64,000 bases of DNA from NCBI GenBank assembly GCA_041397365.1, contig JAWKWT010000002.1, positions 124,001-188,000 on the forward strand, read 5' to 3'. The notes beneath the pieces were generated by a model that worked only from the letters and a program-made list of their open reading frames with translations, was not told where the DNA came from and did not search any database. Positions 1 to 7,979 of this stretch are shown here, piece after piece (the stretch's first letter is position 1; every line of letters starts with the position of its first letter). The DNA is from P52-10 sp041397365 (GTDB lineage: Bacteria > Pseudomonadota > Alphaproteobacteria > Rhizobiales > Xanthobacteraceae). Position numbers and translations under genes: made by a program.

Positions 1-47
1 GGCTTCAGCGGAAAGTCCTTGTTGAAGGAGATGTCGTCGTCGCTCAT
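1..47 (-). CDS. N-terminal fragment, possible MBL-fold metallo-hydrolase
   Basis: Only the first 15 codons are inside the window, reading MSDDDISFNKDFPLK from an ATG at 45-47. A GGAG ribosome-binding site sits about five bases upstream on the minus strand. The start resembles the conserved N-terminus of alphaproteobacterial MBL-fold metallo-hydrolases, which typically open with MSDD-I-FN followed by an acidic stretch. That assignment is from memory of the family and rests on very few residues. The gene lies on the same strand as the glutaryl-CoA dehydrogenase, with a palindromic repeat between them. Confidence 0.35.
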   Translation of the reverse strand, partial: MSDDDISFNKDFPLK

Positions 48-85
48 GGCTGCTCCGCCTGCTTCTGTGCCGTCCGCACTCTTTC

Positions 86-221
86 CGTCATGGCCGGGCT
101 TGAACGCCCTGATGTCCCGGCCATCCAACTCTTCCTTGCCGACGCCTCCAAGGCGTGGATGCCCGCGACACAGGCGCTCGGTAGAACGCCGTTCTTCGAA
201 CGGCTACGCGCGGGCATGACG
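86..221. repeat. Intergenic palindromic repeat (CATGGCCGGG family), copy 1
   Basis: The stretch contains CGTCATGGCCGGGCTT near its left end, CCCGGCCATCCA in the middle, and GCGTGGATGCCCGCG and GCGGGCATGACG to the right. These words recur at 13228-13317 and 16726-16809. They form nested inverted repeats typical of the short palindromic elements scattered between genes in Bradyrhizobiaceae. It lies between two minus-strand genes. This copy is more diverged than the other two. Confidence 0.6.
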
Positions 222-230
222 CATCAGGTT

Positions 231-1451
231 TTATGTAAACGCCTGGATGCCCGTGATCGCCCGGCCGAGGATCAGCGCATGCACGTCATGCGTTCCCTCA
301 TAGGTGTTGACGGTCTCCAGGTTCGCGGCGTGGCGCATCACATGATACTCGATCTGGATGCCGTTACCGCCGTGCATGTCGCGCGCCATGCGGGCGATGT
401 CGAGCGCCTTGCCGCAATTGTTGCGCTTCATGATCGAGATCATTTCCGGGGCCATCCTGCCGTCGTCGAACAGGCGGCCGAGCCGCAGCACGCCCTGCAG
501 GCCGAGCGTGATCTCGGTCTCCATGTCGGCGAGCTTCTTCTGCACGAGTTGCGTCGCCGCCAGCGGCCGGTTGAACTGCTTGCGGTCGAGCGTGTATTGG
601 CGCGCGCGGTGCATGCAGTCCTCGGCCGCGCCCATCACGCCCCAGGCGATGCCGTAGCGCGCGCGGTTGAGGCAGCCGAACGGACCGCGCAGGCCGGAGA
701 CGTTCGGCAGCAACGCGCTTTCCGGCACGACGACGCCGTCCAGCACGATCTCGCCGGTGATCGAGGCGCGCAGCGAGAGCTTGCCGCCGACCTTCGGCGC
801 GGTGAGGCCCTTCATTCCCTTTTCGAGGACGAAGCCCTTGATCTGGTTGTCATGCGCGGCCGATTTCGCCCAGACGACGAACACGTCGGCGATCGGCGCG
901 TTGGAAATCCACATCTTCGAGCCGGTGAGACGATAGCCGTCCGCCACCTTTTCGGCGCGCGTCTTCATGCCGCCCGGATCGGAGCCGGCATCCGGCTCGG
1001 TGAGGCCGAAACAGCCGACCCATTCGCCGGTCGCGAGCTTCGGCAGATATTTCTTGCGCTGCTCCTCGGTGCCGTAGGCATAGATCGGATACATCACCAG
1101 CGACGACTGCACGCTGTTCATCGAGCGATAGCCGGAATCGACGCGCTCGATCTCGCGCGCGATCAGCCCGTAGGCGACATAGCTCGCATCGGCGCAGCCA
1201 TATTCCTCCGGCAGCGTCACACCGATCAGGCCGAGCGCGCCCATCTCGTTGAAAATCTCGCGGTCGGTCTTTTCGTTGAGATAGGCGTCGTTGACGCGCG
1301 GCAGCAGCTTCTCCTGCGCATAAGCGCGCGCGGTGTCGCGGATCATGCGCTCGTCTTCGGTCAACTGGTCGTCCAGCAGCAGCGCGTCGTCCCACTTGAA
1401 CTTCGCTTCTGCGTCCTTGGCCGAATGGGCCTTCTTCGGCTGCGCGCTCAT
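231..1451 (-). CDS. gcdH: Glutaryl-CoA dehydrogenase
   Basis: A 406-residue acyl-CoA dehydrogenase family flavoenzyme that oxidises and decarboxylates glutaryl-CoA to crotonyl-CoA in lysine, tryptophan and aromatic acid breakdown, passing electrons to ETF. Visible marks are the FAD and substrate segment FGLTEPDAGSDPGGMKT, the PEEYGCADASYVAYGLIARE block typical of GcdH, and the C-terminal TYEGTHDVHALILGRAITG with the catalytic-base Glu at about residue 385. Length is usual for the family. The ATG at 1449-1451 is preceded by an AAGAGGAA ribosome-binding site. An ETF-quinone oxidoreductase, the downstream electron acceptor of this pathway, is encoded at 57500-59161. A general short-chain acyl-CoA dehydrogenase is the main alternative, but YEGTHD strongly favours GcdH. 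Confidence 0.93.
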   Translation of the reverse strand: MSAQPKKAHSAKDAEAKFKWDDALLLDDQLTEDERMIRDTARAYAQEKLLPRVNDAYLNEKTDREIFNEMGALGLIGVTLPEEYGCADASYVAYGLIAREIERVDSGYRSMNSVQSSLVMYPIYAYGTEEQRKKYLPKLATGEWVGCFGLTEPDAGSDPGGMKTRAEKVADGYRLTGSKMWISNAPIADVFVVWAKSAAHDNQIKGFVLEKGMKGLTAPKVGGKLSLRASITGEIVLDGVVVPESALLPNVSGLRGPFGCLNRARYGIAWGVMGAAEDCMHRARQYTLDRKQFNRPLAATQLVQKKLADMETEITLGLQGVLRLGRLFDDGRMAPEMISIMKRNNCGKALDIARMARDMHGGNGIQIEYHVMRHAANLETVNTYEGTHDVHALILGRAITGIQAFT

Positions 1452-1557
1452 ATGCGTTCCTCTTTAGAATTTTCGGGCGGCCTTACGGGCCCGCCATTGG
1501 AGACAGGTTAGAAGGTTGGCCGCGCCTTGCAAAGCCGCGGCAGATCGCCAAACCGCG

Positions 1558-2643
1558 TCAATTCCGCTCGACCTGGAAAGGCTCGGTGGCGACGATCTCG
1601 ATGCCGAAGCCGGCCAGTCCCTTGAAGTCGACGGCGCTGGAGGTCAGGTGGCGGATCGAGGTCACGCCGAGATCGCGCAGGATCTGCGCGCCGACGCCGA
1701 CTTCGCGCCATTGCTGATTGCGCACCGCCTCGGCCGAGTGCGGGTTGTCGAGCGGAGCCGCCGGCACGCCGGCCGCGCCACCGCGCAGATAGACCAGCAC
1801 GCCGCTGCCGTTCTCCTTGAAATAGTCCAGCGCAGCGCGGACCCGGCTGGTGCCGGTGAAGACCTCGCGCACCAGATCCGGCTTGTGGAAGCGCGTCAGC
1901 ACGCGCGTTCCGTCGCCGATGCCCTTGTAGACATAGGCGACGTGGAAGATCGGATCGAACGGCGTGCGGTAGGCATAGCCCTGCAACTGGCCGATCGGGC
2001 TTTCGACCTTGAAGGTCGAGACGCGCTCGATCAGTTTTTCGCGCGCCTGCCGGTAAGCGATCAGATCGGCGATGGTCACGAGCTTCAGATTGTGCGTTCT
2101 GGCGAAGTCGACGACCTGCGCGCCCTTCATCACCGAGCCGTCGTCGTTCATCAGTTCGCTGATGACGCCAACCGGCGGCAGATCGGCGAGCTTGCACAGA
2201 TCGACCGCGGCCTCGGTATGGCCCGAGCGCAGCAGCACGCCGCCGTCGCGCGCGATCAGCGGGAAGATGTGGCCCGGCCGGGCGAAATCGTTGGCCCCTG
2301 CGTTCGGATTGGCAAGCGCGCGGCAGCAGGAGGCGCGTTCCTCCGCCGAAATGCCGGTTCCGCCATCGGGCTTGTAGTCGATCGAGATCGTGAAGGCGGT
2401 GGTGTGCGCGGAATCGTTATGCGCGACCATCGGATCGAGCCGCAGCCGCCGCGCGTCGTCGGACGTGATCGGCGCGCAGACGATGCCTGACGTGTGGCGG
2501 ATGATGAACGCCATCTTGTCGGCGGTGCAGAACGAGGCGGCGACGATCAGATCGCCCTCGCCCTCGCGATCATCGTCGTCGGTGACGACGACCATCTCGC
2601 CGGCGGCAAAGGCTTTCAGGACTTCAGGAATGGGATCGGCCAT
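1558..2643 (-). CDS. ribB: 3,4-dihydroxy-2-butanone 4-phosphate synthase with degenerate GTP cyclohydrolase II-like domain
   Basis: A 361-residue RibBA-shaped protein. The N-terminal half (about 1-205) is a good DHBP synthase, with REGEGDLIVAA, GISAEERASCCRAL, RPGHIFPLIARDGGVL and RSGHTEAAVDLCKLA, and should convert ribulose 5-phosphate to the four-carbon unit of riboflavin. The C-terminal half keeps the general GTP cyclohydrolase II length but has no cysteine at all. The zinc-binding Cys cluster is replaced by a stretch reading FTGTSRVRAALDYF, so cyclohydrolase activity is unlikely. Such half-dead RibBA proteins are known in Rhizobiales. No FMN riboswitch is visible upstream. It is divergent from the tctCBA genes. 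Confidence 0.9.
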   Translation of the reverse strand: MADPIPEVLKAFAAGEMVVVTDDDDREGEGDLIVAASFCTADKMAFIIRHTSGIVCAPITSDDARRLRLDPMVAHNDSAHTTAFTISIDYKPDGGTGISAEERASCCRALANPNAGANDFARPGHIFPLIARDGGVLLRSGHTEAAVDLCKLADLPPVGVISELMNDDGSVMKGAQVVDFARTHNLKLVTIADLIAYRQAREKLIERVSTFKVESPIGQLQGYAYRTPFDPIFHVAYVYKGIGDGTRVLTRFHKPDLVREVFTGTSRVRAALDYFKENGSGVLVYLRGGAAGVPAAPLDNPHSAEAVRNQQWREVGVGAQILRDLGVTSIRHLTSSAVDFKGLAGFGIEIVATEPFQVERN

Positions 2644-2851
2644 AATCTACTCTATTGAATGAAGGCGGAAATCTTTAGACCGTCCGGCCGACTATGGCTA
2701 GCCGCATCACGCAAGGCAGCACGGCGGATTCGGCCGCGCCCGCCGGGGCCGGCGCGCGTCTTGCGCCTCGCAAAAGTCGTTGACGCAGGCGCGGTTCGAT
2801 CGCAAAGGTCGCAGCAGCAAGAGAAACACTGCAAGGTACAGGGAGAACGAA

Positions 2852-3832
2852 ATGTCCGCTTGGCTCGATCGCCGGATCGTTTTGGGGACGGCTGCCGCCG
2901 CCATGCTCGCGCTGACGGGCCCGTCGCAGGCGCAGGAATGGCCGGCGCGCGACATCACTTTCATCGTTCCCTACGCGCCGGGCGGCTCGACCGACCCGAT
3001 CAGCCGGAAATTCTCCGAAATTCTGGAGAAGGAGCTGAAGGTCAAGGTCATCGTCGAAAACAAGCCCGGAGCGTCGGCGACGATCGGCACCGGCGCGGTC
3101 GTGCGCGCTGCGCCGGACGGCTATACGATCGGGCTCGGCTCGAACTCCTCGCTCGCCTATCAGCCGCTGGAAATGAAGGGTCTCGCCTGGAAAGACGCCG
3201 ACGGCTACCAGTCGATCATCAAGCTCGCCGACCTGCCCTCGAACCTCGCCGTTCCCGCGGATTCCCGCTTCAAGACGTTCGATGATTTCCTCGCTGAGGC
3301 GCGGAAGAATCCCGGTAAGCTGAAAGTGTCGGTGTCCGGCCTGCGCACCACGCCGGATCTCGCGATCCAGCACTTCAACAAGGCGGCGGGCGTGCGCATC
3401 GCCACCGTGCCGTTCACCGGCGGCGGCGGCGAGGCGCTTCTGGCCGCGCTCGGCGGACGTGTCGACGGCGTGGTCGGATTCGGTCCGACGATGAAGGGAC
3501 AGGTGGACGCCGGCAAGCTGCGCGTGCTCGCCACCTTCAACGACAAGAAATATTTCCTGTTTCCGGACGCGGTCGCGACCGGCCAGACCCAATGGAAATC
3601 CTACGTGCCGACCGCCTATTATGTGATCGCGCCGAAGGGCCTGCCCGCGCCGGTTCTCTCCAAGCTGATCGAGCTGTCGAAGAAGGTCGTGCAGACGGAG
3701 GATTTCAAAGCCTTTGTCACGGCCAACGGCTATTCGCTCGATCCGAAAGCCGGCGACGACATGAAGAAGGAACTGGACGGCTACGGAAAACTGTTCAAGG
3801 AAGTCAACGACTACCTTGAAAGCACGAAATGA
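2852..3832 (+). CDS. tctC: TctC/Bug-type tripartite tricarboxylate transporter substrate-binding protein
   Basis: A 326-residue periplasmic binding protein of the Bug (TctC) family, which captures carboxylates for a TctAB permease. The start at 2852 is chosen because it follows GGGAGAACGA and begins a clear signal peptide (MSAWLDRRIVLGTAAAAMLA, cleavage after SQA-QE). The mature protein opens with the family signature WPARDITFIVPYAPGGSTDP and carries IVENKPGASATIGTGAV and AAPDGYTIGLGS. Its stop overlaps the tctB start in an ATGA, and tctA follows, so this is a complete three-gene transporter operon. The substrate cannot be read from sequence. Confidence 0.92.
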   Translation: MSAWLDRRIVLGTAAAAMLALTGPSQAQEWPARDITFIVPYAPGGSTDPISRKFSEILEKELKVKVIVENKPGASATIGTGAVVRAAPDGYTIGLGSNSSLAYQPLEMKGLAWKDADGYQSIIKLADLPSNLAVPADSRFKTFDDFLAEARKNPGKLKVSVSGLRTTPDLAIQHFNKAAGVRIATVPFTGGGGEALLAALGGRVDGVVGFGPTMKGQVDAGKLRVLATFNDKKYFLFPDAVATGQTQWKSYVPTAYYVIAPKGLPAPVLSKLIELSKKVVQTEDFKAFVTANGYSLDPKAGDDMKKELDGYGKLFKEVNDYLESTK

Positions 3833-4317
3833 GCGATCGGACGTATTCGATCGTCAACGGACGCCGCATCGCGGCGTTCGTCTGCCTCATTCTCTGCGTC
3901 GGCTACGGCTATTACGCGTGGACCGAGCTCGGCTTCGGCCGATGGCGCGCGCCGGGGGCTGCGATCTTTCCGCTGGGCGTGGCCGTGATGGTGGCGATCG
4001 CCTCGATCGCCGTGCTGCTGGAGCGCAAGGAATCCTCCGACGAACTTCTGGGGCAGACTTTCAGGCTGCCCGCGGGCGCGGATCTCGGCCGGCTGATCGG
4101 CGTGCTGGTCGCGTTCGCGGTCTATTTCGTGGCGATGGATTACATCGGACACATGATCGCGTCGGCGCTGTTCCTGTTCGTGGCGATGGCGATCCTGTCC
4201 GACAAATCGCGGCTGCGGCTGGCGATCTATGCGGTCATCATCGCGGTGTCGTTCGAACTGTTCTTCATCCGCTTCCTTCAGGTGCAGATGCCTTACGGCC
4301 TGACGCGGCTGTTTTAG
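3829..4317 (+). CDS. tctB: TctB-family small membrane subunit of tripartite tricarboxylate transporter
   Basis: A 162-residue, four-helix membrane protein lying between tctC and tctA, the usual position of the poorly conserved TctB subunit. Hydrophobic stretches are visible near residues 12-32, 42-62, 83-103 and 110-155, including LGRLIGVLVAFAVYFVAMDY and LAIYAVIIAVSFELFFIRFL. It starts at an ATG overlapping the tctC stop by four bases, implying translational coupling, and ends 15 bases before tctA. The assignment rests on size, topology and context more than on a sequence motif. Confidence 0.87.
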   Translation: MSDRTYSIVNGRRIAAFVCLILCVGYGYYAWTELGFGRWRAPGAAIFPLGVAVMVAIASIAVLLERKESSDELLGQTFRLPAGADLGRLIGVLVAFAVYFVAMDYIGHMIASALFLFVAMAILSDKSRLRLAIYAVIIAVSFELFFIRFLQVQMPYGLTRLF

Positions 4318-4332
4318 TTTAGGCCTGATGCA

Positions 4333-5850
4333 ATGAACGCTTTCGAAGGACTGATCTACGGCCTCGGCATCGCGATGACGCCGGGCAACCTGCTGGCCGC
4401 GTTCGCGGGCGCATTCGCCGGCACCGCCATCGGCGTGCTGCCGGGGCTCGGCCCGGTCGCGGGCGTGGCGCTGATCCTGCCGCTGACCTTCCAGCTCGAT
4501 CCGACCGCCGGCCTCATCATGATGGCCGGCATCTTCTACGGCTCGATGTATGGCGGCTCCACCACCGCGATCCTGCTCAACATTCCGGGCGAGTCGGCGT
4601 CCGTCGTCACCGCCATCGACGGCTACAAGCTCGCGCGCATGGGCCGTGCCGGCGCGACGCTGACCATCGTCGCGGTCGGCTCCTTCGTCGGCGGCACGCT
4701 GGCGGTGATCGGCGTGATGCTGTTCTCCTCGGCGCTGGCGAAGGTCGCGATCCTGTTCGGCCCGGCGGATTTTTTCGCGCTCACCTTCGGCGGCATGATG
4801 GTGATGGTCCGCATCTCCGGCGGCACCCTCGCCTCCTCGCTGCTGCCGATGACGATCGGGCTCGCGCTCGGCACCATCGGCCAGGAAGCCGTCACGGGTG
4901 AGACGCGCTACACGTTCGGCGTGCTGCATCTGGCGGAGGGTGTGTCCCTGGTGCCGATCGTGGTCGGCCTTTACGGGCTTGCGGAGCTGATGCTGCTGAT
5001 CGAGGACAAGGCGCATGCCGCCGCCCGCCCCGAAAGCGTGAAGATGCGCGACCTGCTGCCGACGAAAACCGAATGGAAACGCGCGGTGCCGCCATGGCTG
5101 CGCGGCACCGGCGTCGGTTTCTTGTTCGGCCTTGTGCCCGGCCCCGCGGCGACCCTGTCCTCGTTCGCCTCCTACCGCCTGGAGAAAGCCGTGTCGAAAC
5201 ATCGCGACGAGATCGGCAGCGGCGCGATCGAGGGCGTCGCCGGCCCCGAGGCCGCCAACAATTCAGCGGCCACCGCCTCGCTGGTGCCGCTGCTTGCGCT
5301 CGGCATTCCGTTCACGCCGATCGCTGCGCTGATGATTTCGGCGATGCTGGTGCAGGGCGTGCAGCCGGGACCGCTGCTGATTGCGCAGAAACCAGAGATC
5401 TTCTGGGGCCTGATCGCCTCGGTCTATATCGGCAATGTGATGCTGCTGGCGCTGAACATTCCGATGATCGGCGTGTGGGTGAGCCTGCTGCGCATCCCCC
5501 ACTATCTGTTCCTGCCGATGCTGCTGGTGCTGTCGGTGATCGGCGCCTACAGCGTCCGCAACAGCATCTTCGACGTCTGGGTGCTGCTGGGCGCCGGCGT
5601 GCTGGGCTACATCTTCAACAAGCTGCGCTTCCAGCTTGCGCCGCTGGTGGTCGGCCTGATCCTCGGGCCGAATATCGAGAAGCATTTCCGCGAGACGCTG
5701 TTTCTCAGCCAGGGCGACCTATGGGCGTTCGTCGAGACGCCGATCGCGATCACCTGCTGGATAGCTGTTATCGCGATCCTGCTGATCGGCTTCATCGCCA
5801 GCCGCCGCTCGTCGGTGGCGAACGCCATGTCGGCGGACAGTAGCCTTTAG
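4333..5850 (+). CDS. tctA: TctA-family large permease subunit of tripartite tricarboxylate transporter
   Basis: A 505-residue polytopic membrane protein with about 10-12 helices, forming the transport channel of the TctCBA system. Family signatures are GAFAGTAIGVLPGLGPVAGV near the N-terminus, FYGSMYGGSTTAILLNIPGE around residue 75, and VAGPEAANNSAATASLVPLLALGIP around residue 300, all hallmark TctA segments. Length matches the family norm of about 500. It is the last gene of the tct operon. A short palindromic repeat begins directly after its stop codon. Confidence 0.94.
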   Translation: MNAFEGLIYGLGIAMTPGNLLAAFAGAFAGTAIGVLPGLGPVAGVALILPLTFQLDPTAGLIMMAGIFYGSMYGGSTTAILLNIPGESASVVTAIDGYKLARMGRAGATLTIVAVGSFVGGTLAVIGVMLFSSALAKVAILFGPADFFALTFGGMMVMVRISGGTLASSLLPMTIGLALGTIGQEAVTGETRYTFGVLHLAEGVSLVPIVVGLYGLAELMLLIEDKAHAAARPESVKMRDLLPTKTEWKRAVPPWLRGTGVGFLFGLVPGPAATLSSFASYRLEKAVSKHRDEIGSGAIEGVAGPEAANNSAATASLVPLLALGIPFTPIAALMISAMLVQGVQPGPLLIAQKPEIFWGLIASVYIGNVMLLALNIPMIGVWVSLLRIPHYLFLPMLLVLSVIGAYSVRNSIFDVWVLLGAGVLGYIFNKLRFQLAPLVVGLILGPNIEKHFRETLFLSQGDLWAFVETPIAITCWIAVIAILLIGFIASRRSSVANAMSADSSL

Positions 5851-5894
5851 CGCACTTTCCCGAAAAGTGGTGACCGGTTTTCGGGATCATGCGC
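5851..5894. repeat. Rhizobial-type short palindromic element (CCGGTTTTCGGGATCATGC family)
   Basis: The 44 bases directly after the tctA stop read CACTTTCCCGAAAAGTGG, then ACCGGTTTTCGGGATCATGC. Related words recur at 24585-24642, 30773-30819 and 54475-54543. The unit contains two hairpin-forming arms (CCCGAAAAGTGG and CCGGTTTTCGGG). Similar mosaic elements are widespread between genes in Rhizobiales. It may act as the tctA transcript end. Confidence 0.65.
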
Positions 5895-5914
5895 CGGGAA
5901 AATAGAAAGCCCTC

Positions 5915-6331
5915 TCAGGCCGAAACCGCCCCGGCCTCGCGCGCGTCGCCGACGACGTCATCGTCAAGATCGTCCTCAAGCGGCGCGAAGCTGCCGAGCG
6001 GCGCGGTCGACAGCGTCACCTTGCGGCGGCTGTTCGGCTCCACGGCCGCGGTCTTGCGTTGCGACTGCAGCGCCTGCTCGTAAATGGCGGAGCCGAGCGC
6101 CCCGCCCCACTCCACCAGATCACGGCGCTCGCAGCTCGCGGCGATCGTCAGCGCCAGCCCCTGCATGTGGCTGCGGCGATAACAGAACAGCGCCAGCATC
6201 GCCCGCGTCTCAGCCGGAACGGTCCGGACAAGTTCCGCAAGACCGTGCGGGCTCGCGCGATAAAGCGTGCCGAGCAATTCGTCCTCGACCGGACAGGCAT
6301 CCTTGGCGAAAGCATCTTGGCTGGACATCAT
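5915..6331 (-). CDS. Conserved hypothetical protein
   Basis: A 138-residue soluble protein of unknown function. I place the start at the ATG ATG pair at 6331, preceded by GGGAG eight bases upstream, rather than at an earlier frame opening that would add about 60 unrelated residues. Recognisable text is EDELLGTLYRASPHGLAELV, then VPAETRAMLALFCYRRSHMQ, an acidic C-terminal stretch (LEDDLDDDVVGDARE) and no membrane segment. I recall similar small proteins in Bradyrhizobium relatives but no function for them. It sits alone between tctA and the DUF1236 remnant. Confidence 0.65.
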   Translation of the reverse strand: MMSSQDAFAKDACPVEDELLGTLYRASPHGLAELVRTVPAETRAMLALFCYRRSHMQGLALTIAASCERRDLVEWGGALGSAIYEQALQSQRKTAAVEPNSRRKVTLSTAPLGSFAPLEDDLDDDVVGDAREAGAVSA

Positions 6332-6461
6332 CACACAATCTCCCATCGGCTTTTCGGAGATTGCTGCGGCAATTGTTAAAGACACATTAACCAGCATAAA
6401 GAGGAACTTAAGACTATTATCTAAACCAAAACCTGTTGCATTTAGCCAAACGAAAACGGCT

Positions 6462-6493
6462 GAAAACGCAAACGGCCCGGCAAAAGCCGGGCC
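6462..6493 (-). terminator. Rho-independent terminator after the DUF1236 gene
   Basis: On the minus strand GGCCCGGC, a TTTT loop and GCCGGGCC form a perfect 8-bp GC stem (6474-6493), followed by the T-rich run GTTTGCGTTTTC. It lies about 20 bases after the stop of the minus-strand DUF1236 gene. Confidence 0.75.
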
Positions 6494-6513
6494 GCAAGAC
6501 GTGCAATGTCCGA

Positions 6514-6900
6514 TCACTCGATGATGCGAACGATCTGGCGCGAATGCGGATCGACGATCACGCGCTGATCGTTGACCCTCGCATAGCGGTAGTTCGGATA
6601 CTCCCGAATGGTGTGCAGGCGGACGGTGCCCGGCAGCCGCTCGCCGACGACGACCCGCTCACGGATGACGACGTTGGGCGTGTTGGCCCGCTCGACCGAG
6701 GTAATGAAGGCATTCGGGATTTCCGCGGCGAGGCCGACCGCGGCGCCCACCGTGCCGCCAACGATACCGCCTATCGGTCCGCCGACCTGCGAGCCGGCGG
6801 CGGCGCCGCTGGCTGCGCCCTGGCTGGTGGTCGATTACGCGGAGGCGATCGCGGGAACAGCGGCGATGGTGGCGGCAAGCAGCATTGTCTTGAGTTTCAT
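6514..6900 (-). pseudogene. DUF1236 secreted protein gene interrupted by an in-frame TAA after the signal peptide
   Basis: The frame opens at an ATG at 6898-6900 with a signal peptide (KLKTMLLAATIAAVPAIASA) preceded by AAGGAGAATG. It then hits TAA at 6835-6837, exactly at the expected cleavage site. Downstream the same frame runs open to 6514 with a glycine- and alanine-rich linker (GGPIGGIVGGTVGAAVGLAA) and the DUF1236 ending VVVGERLPG...RLHTIREYPNYRYARVNDQRVIVDPHSRQIVRIIE. A single C-to-T change of a CAA codon would create the stop. An intact relative is at 46802-47146. It may be a sequencing error or a genuine nonsense mutation. An internal GTG at 6750 could start a truncated cytoplasmic product, but without a signal peptide this is unlikely to be useful. 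Confidence 0.7.
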
Positions 6901-7121
6901 CCGACATTCTCCTTGGAAATTCATACGTGCGACCGCGGCCACCGCGCGCGTTCCTGTTTCCGCCGGCCTCAATTTGGGATTCATCGTGACGGATGCGGCC
7001 GCGATGTGGCGGGGGAACTGAAGGCTCGAAGGCCCGTTGGATCATAAGCCGCCGACTTCAAATTTCGGACATTCGCCGCCCAGCGTTCAAGCGGGGAGCA
7101 CAGCACAGGAACGAGCACGTC

Positions 7122-7333
7122 ATGACGGCCATCAGCGAGCACACCCGCCTCACCGCATCGAAACCGCGAATTCAGCGCACCGAGTATGTGGGCTTGAAGA
7201 AGCGTCTGGACGCCGCGCAGCTCGAACGCACGATCGCGGCATTGCACGCGAGCCTTGCCCGAAAGCTCGGCGGCCGAGGCGATCGAAACGCTGCGCCGCA
7301 CTGTATGCCCGCGCGCAGCGCTGGGAGCACTGA
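7122..7333 (+). pseudogene. Small hypothetical protein gene with two apparent frameshifts
   Basis: From the ATG at 7122 the frame reads TEYVGLKKRLDAAQLERTIA and then ALHASLAR. Coding character then moves to a second frame (SSAAEAIETLRR, from about 7264) and a third (ALYARAQRWEH, stop TGA at 7331). Joined, these give a coherent protein of about 70 residues rich in Ala, Leu, Arg and Glu. Both breaks look like single-base changes; the first is an extra A in CGAAAGC. I recognise no family. The unbroken ORFs here are less protein-like than the joined version, but the evidence is only compositional. Confidence 0.35.
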
Positions 7334-7471
7334 CAACTTCGTATCGATGGGAAGCGCCGCCTGAAAGCGCGGAGCGCAAACGACGAAGCCATCCGTCCCC
7401 CGTCCCTTAACTCTTTTTAGAGAGCGAGAGGGGGCGCGGATGGCCTCGCTTAACTCACGACATATAAGCGC

Positions 7472-7867
7472 TCAGTATCCCCAATACGGCGCGGTACCGT
7501 AATAGGAATACAGCCGCGCTTCGTCGGCCCGGTCGCCATAGTCGAAGTCGGCGTTCTCCGGCGCGGACGGCGCCTTGCGCAGCACCTCGTCGCTGATATC
7601 GAGTTCGTAGGCGTCAAGCTCGACATTGTAATTCAGCAGCGACCAGGGAATCGGCAGATGATTGGTTCCGATGCCGAGAAAGCCGCCGAAACTCAGGACG
7701 GCATACGCCACCTTTCCCGTCACCTTGTCGATCATCAGTCGCTCGATTGAACCGATCTTGTCGCCCTTTGGACGGCGGACCTGTGTCCCCTCGACCCGAT
7801 CGCTAGCAATGAGTGTGTGCATCTTCTTCACGGGGGCTCCCGGCGGCGGGGTCATCGTGGTTTCCAT
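7472..7867 (-). CDS. PRC-barrel domain-containing protein (cytoplasmic type)
   Basis: A 131-residue protein with one PRC-barrel domain at about residues 15-90. It reads HTLIASDRVEGTQVRRPKGD, then KIGSIERLMIDKVTGKVAYA, and the FGGFLGIGTNHLPIPWSLL turn typical of bacterial PRC-barrels. The C-terminus is acidic and Tyr-rich (YSYYGTAPYWGY). No signal peptide is seen. The start METTMTPP at 7867 is chosen because GAGGGAG lies six bases upstream. PRC-barrels are small protein- or RNA-contact modules; in Rhizobiales this single-domain type is often stress-associated, but no specific role can be read here. A second PRC-barrel gene lies just upstream on the same strand. Confidence 0.85.
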   Translation of the reverse strand: METTMTPPPGAPVKKMHTLIASDRVEGTQVRRPKGDKIGSIERLMIDKVTGKVAYAVLSFGGFLGIGTNHLPIPWSLLNYNVELDAYELDISDEVLRKAPSAPENADFDYGDRADEARLYSYYGTAPYWGY

Positions 7868-7911
7868 GGCCATCTCCCTCAACCTTCGAGGATGCGCAGG
7901 CATCCTCCTTC

Positions 7912-7952
7912 ATAAAGAAACCGGCGGCCGGAACAAAAGTTCCAGCCGCCGG
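7912..7952 (-). terminator. Rho-independent terminator after the exported PRC-barrel gene
   Basis: On the minus strand CCGGCGGCTGGAAC, a TTTT loop and GTTCCGGCCGCCGG pair into a 14-bp stem with one mismatch (7921-7952), followed by TTTCTTT. It follows the stop at 7980 and precedes the next PRC-barrel start, so the two PRC-barrel genes are probably separate transcripts. Confidence 0.8.
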
Positions 7953-7979
7953 GGCACTCCCTGGAGATTTTAGTGCCGC

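Noticed and set aside
90..1511. Long plus-strand frame opposite glutaryl-CoA dehydrogenase
   Set aside because: Antisense shadow of a high-GC gene: rich in Arg, His and Ala, no family signature. The minus strand is a clear GcdH.
2644..2851. Possible FMN riboswitch between ribB and tctC
   Set aside because: The conserved FMN element core words are not found on the minus strand upstream of ribB.
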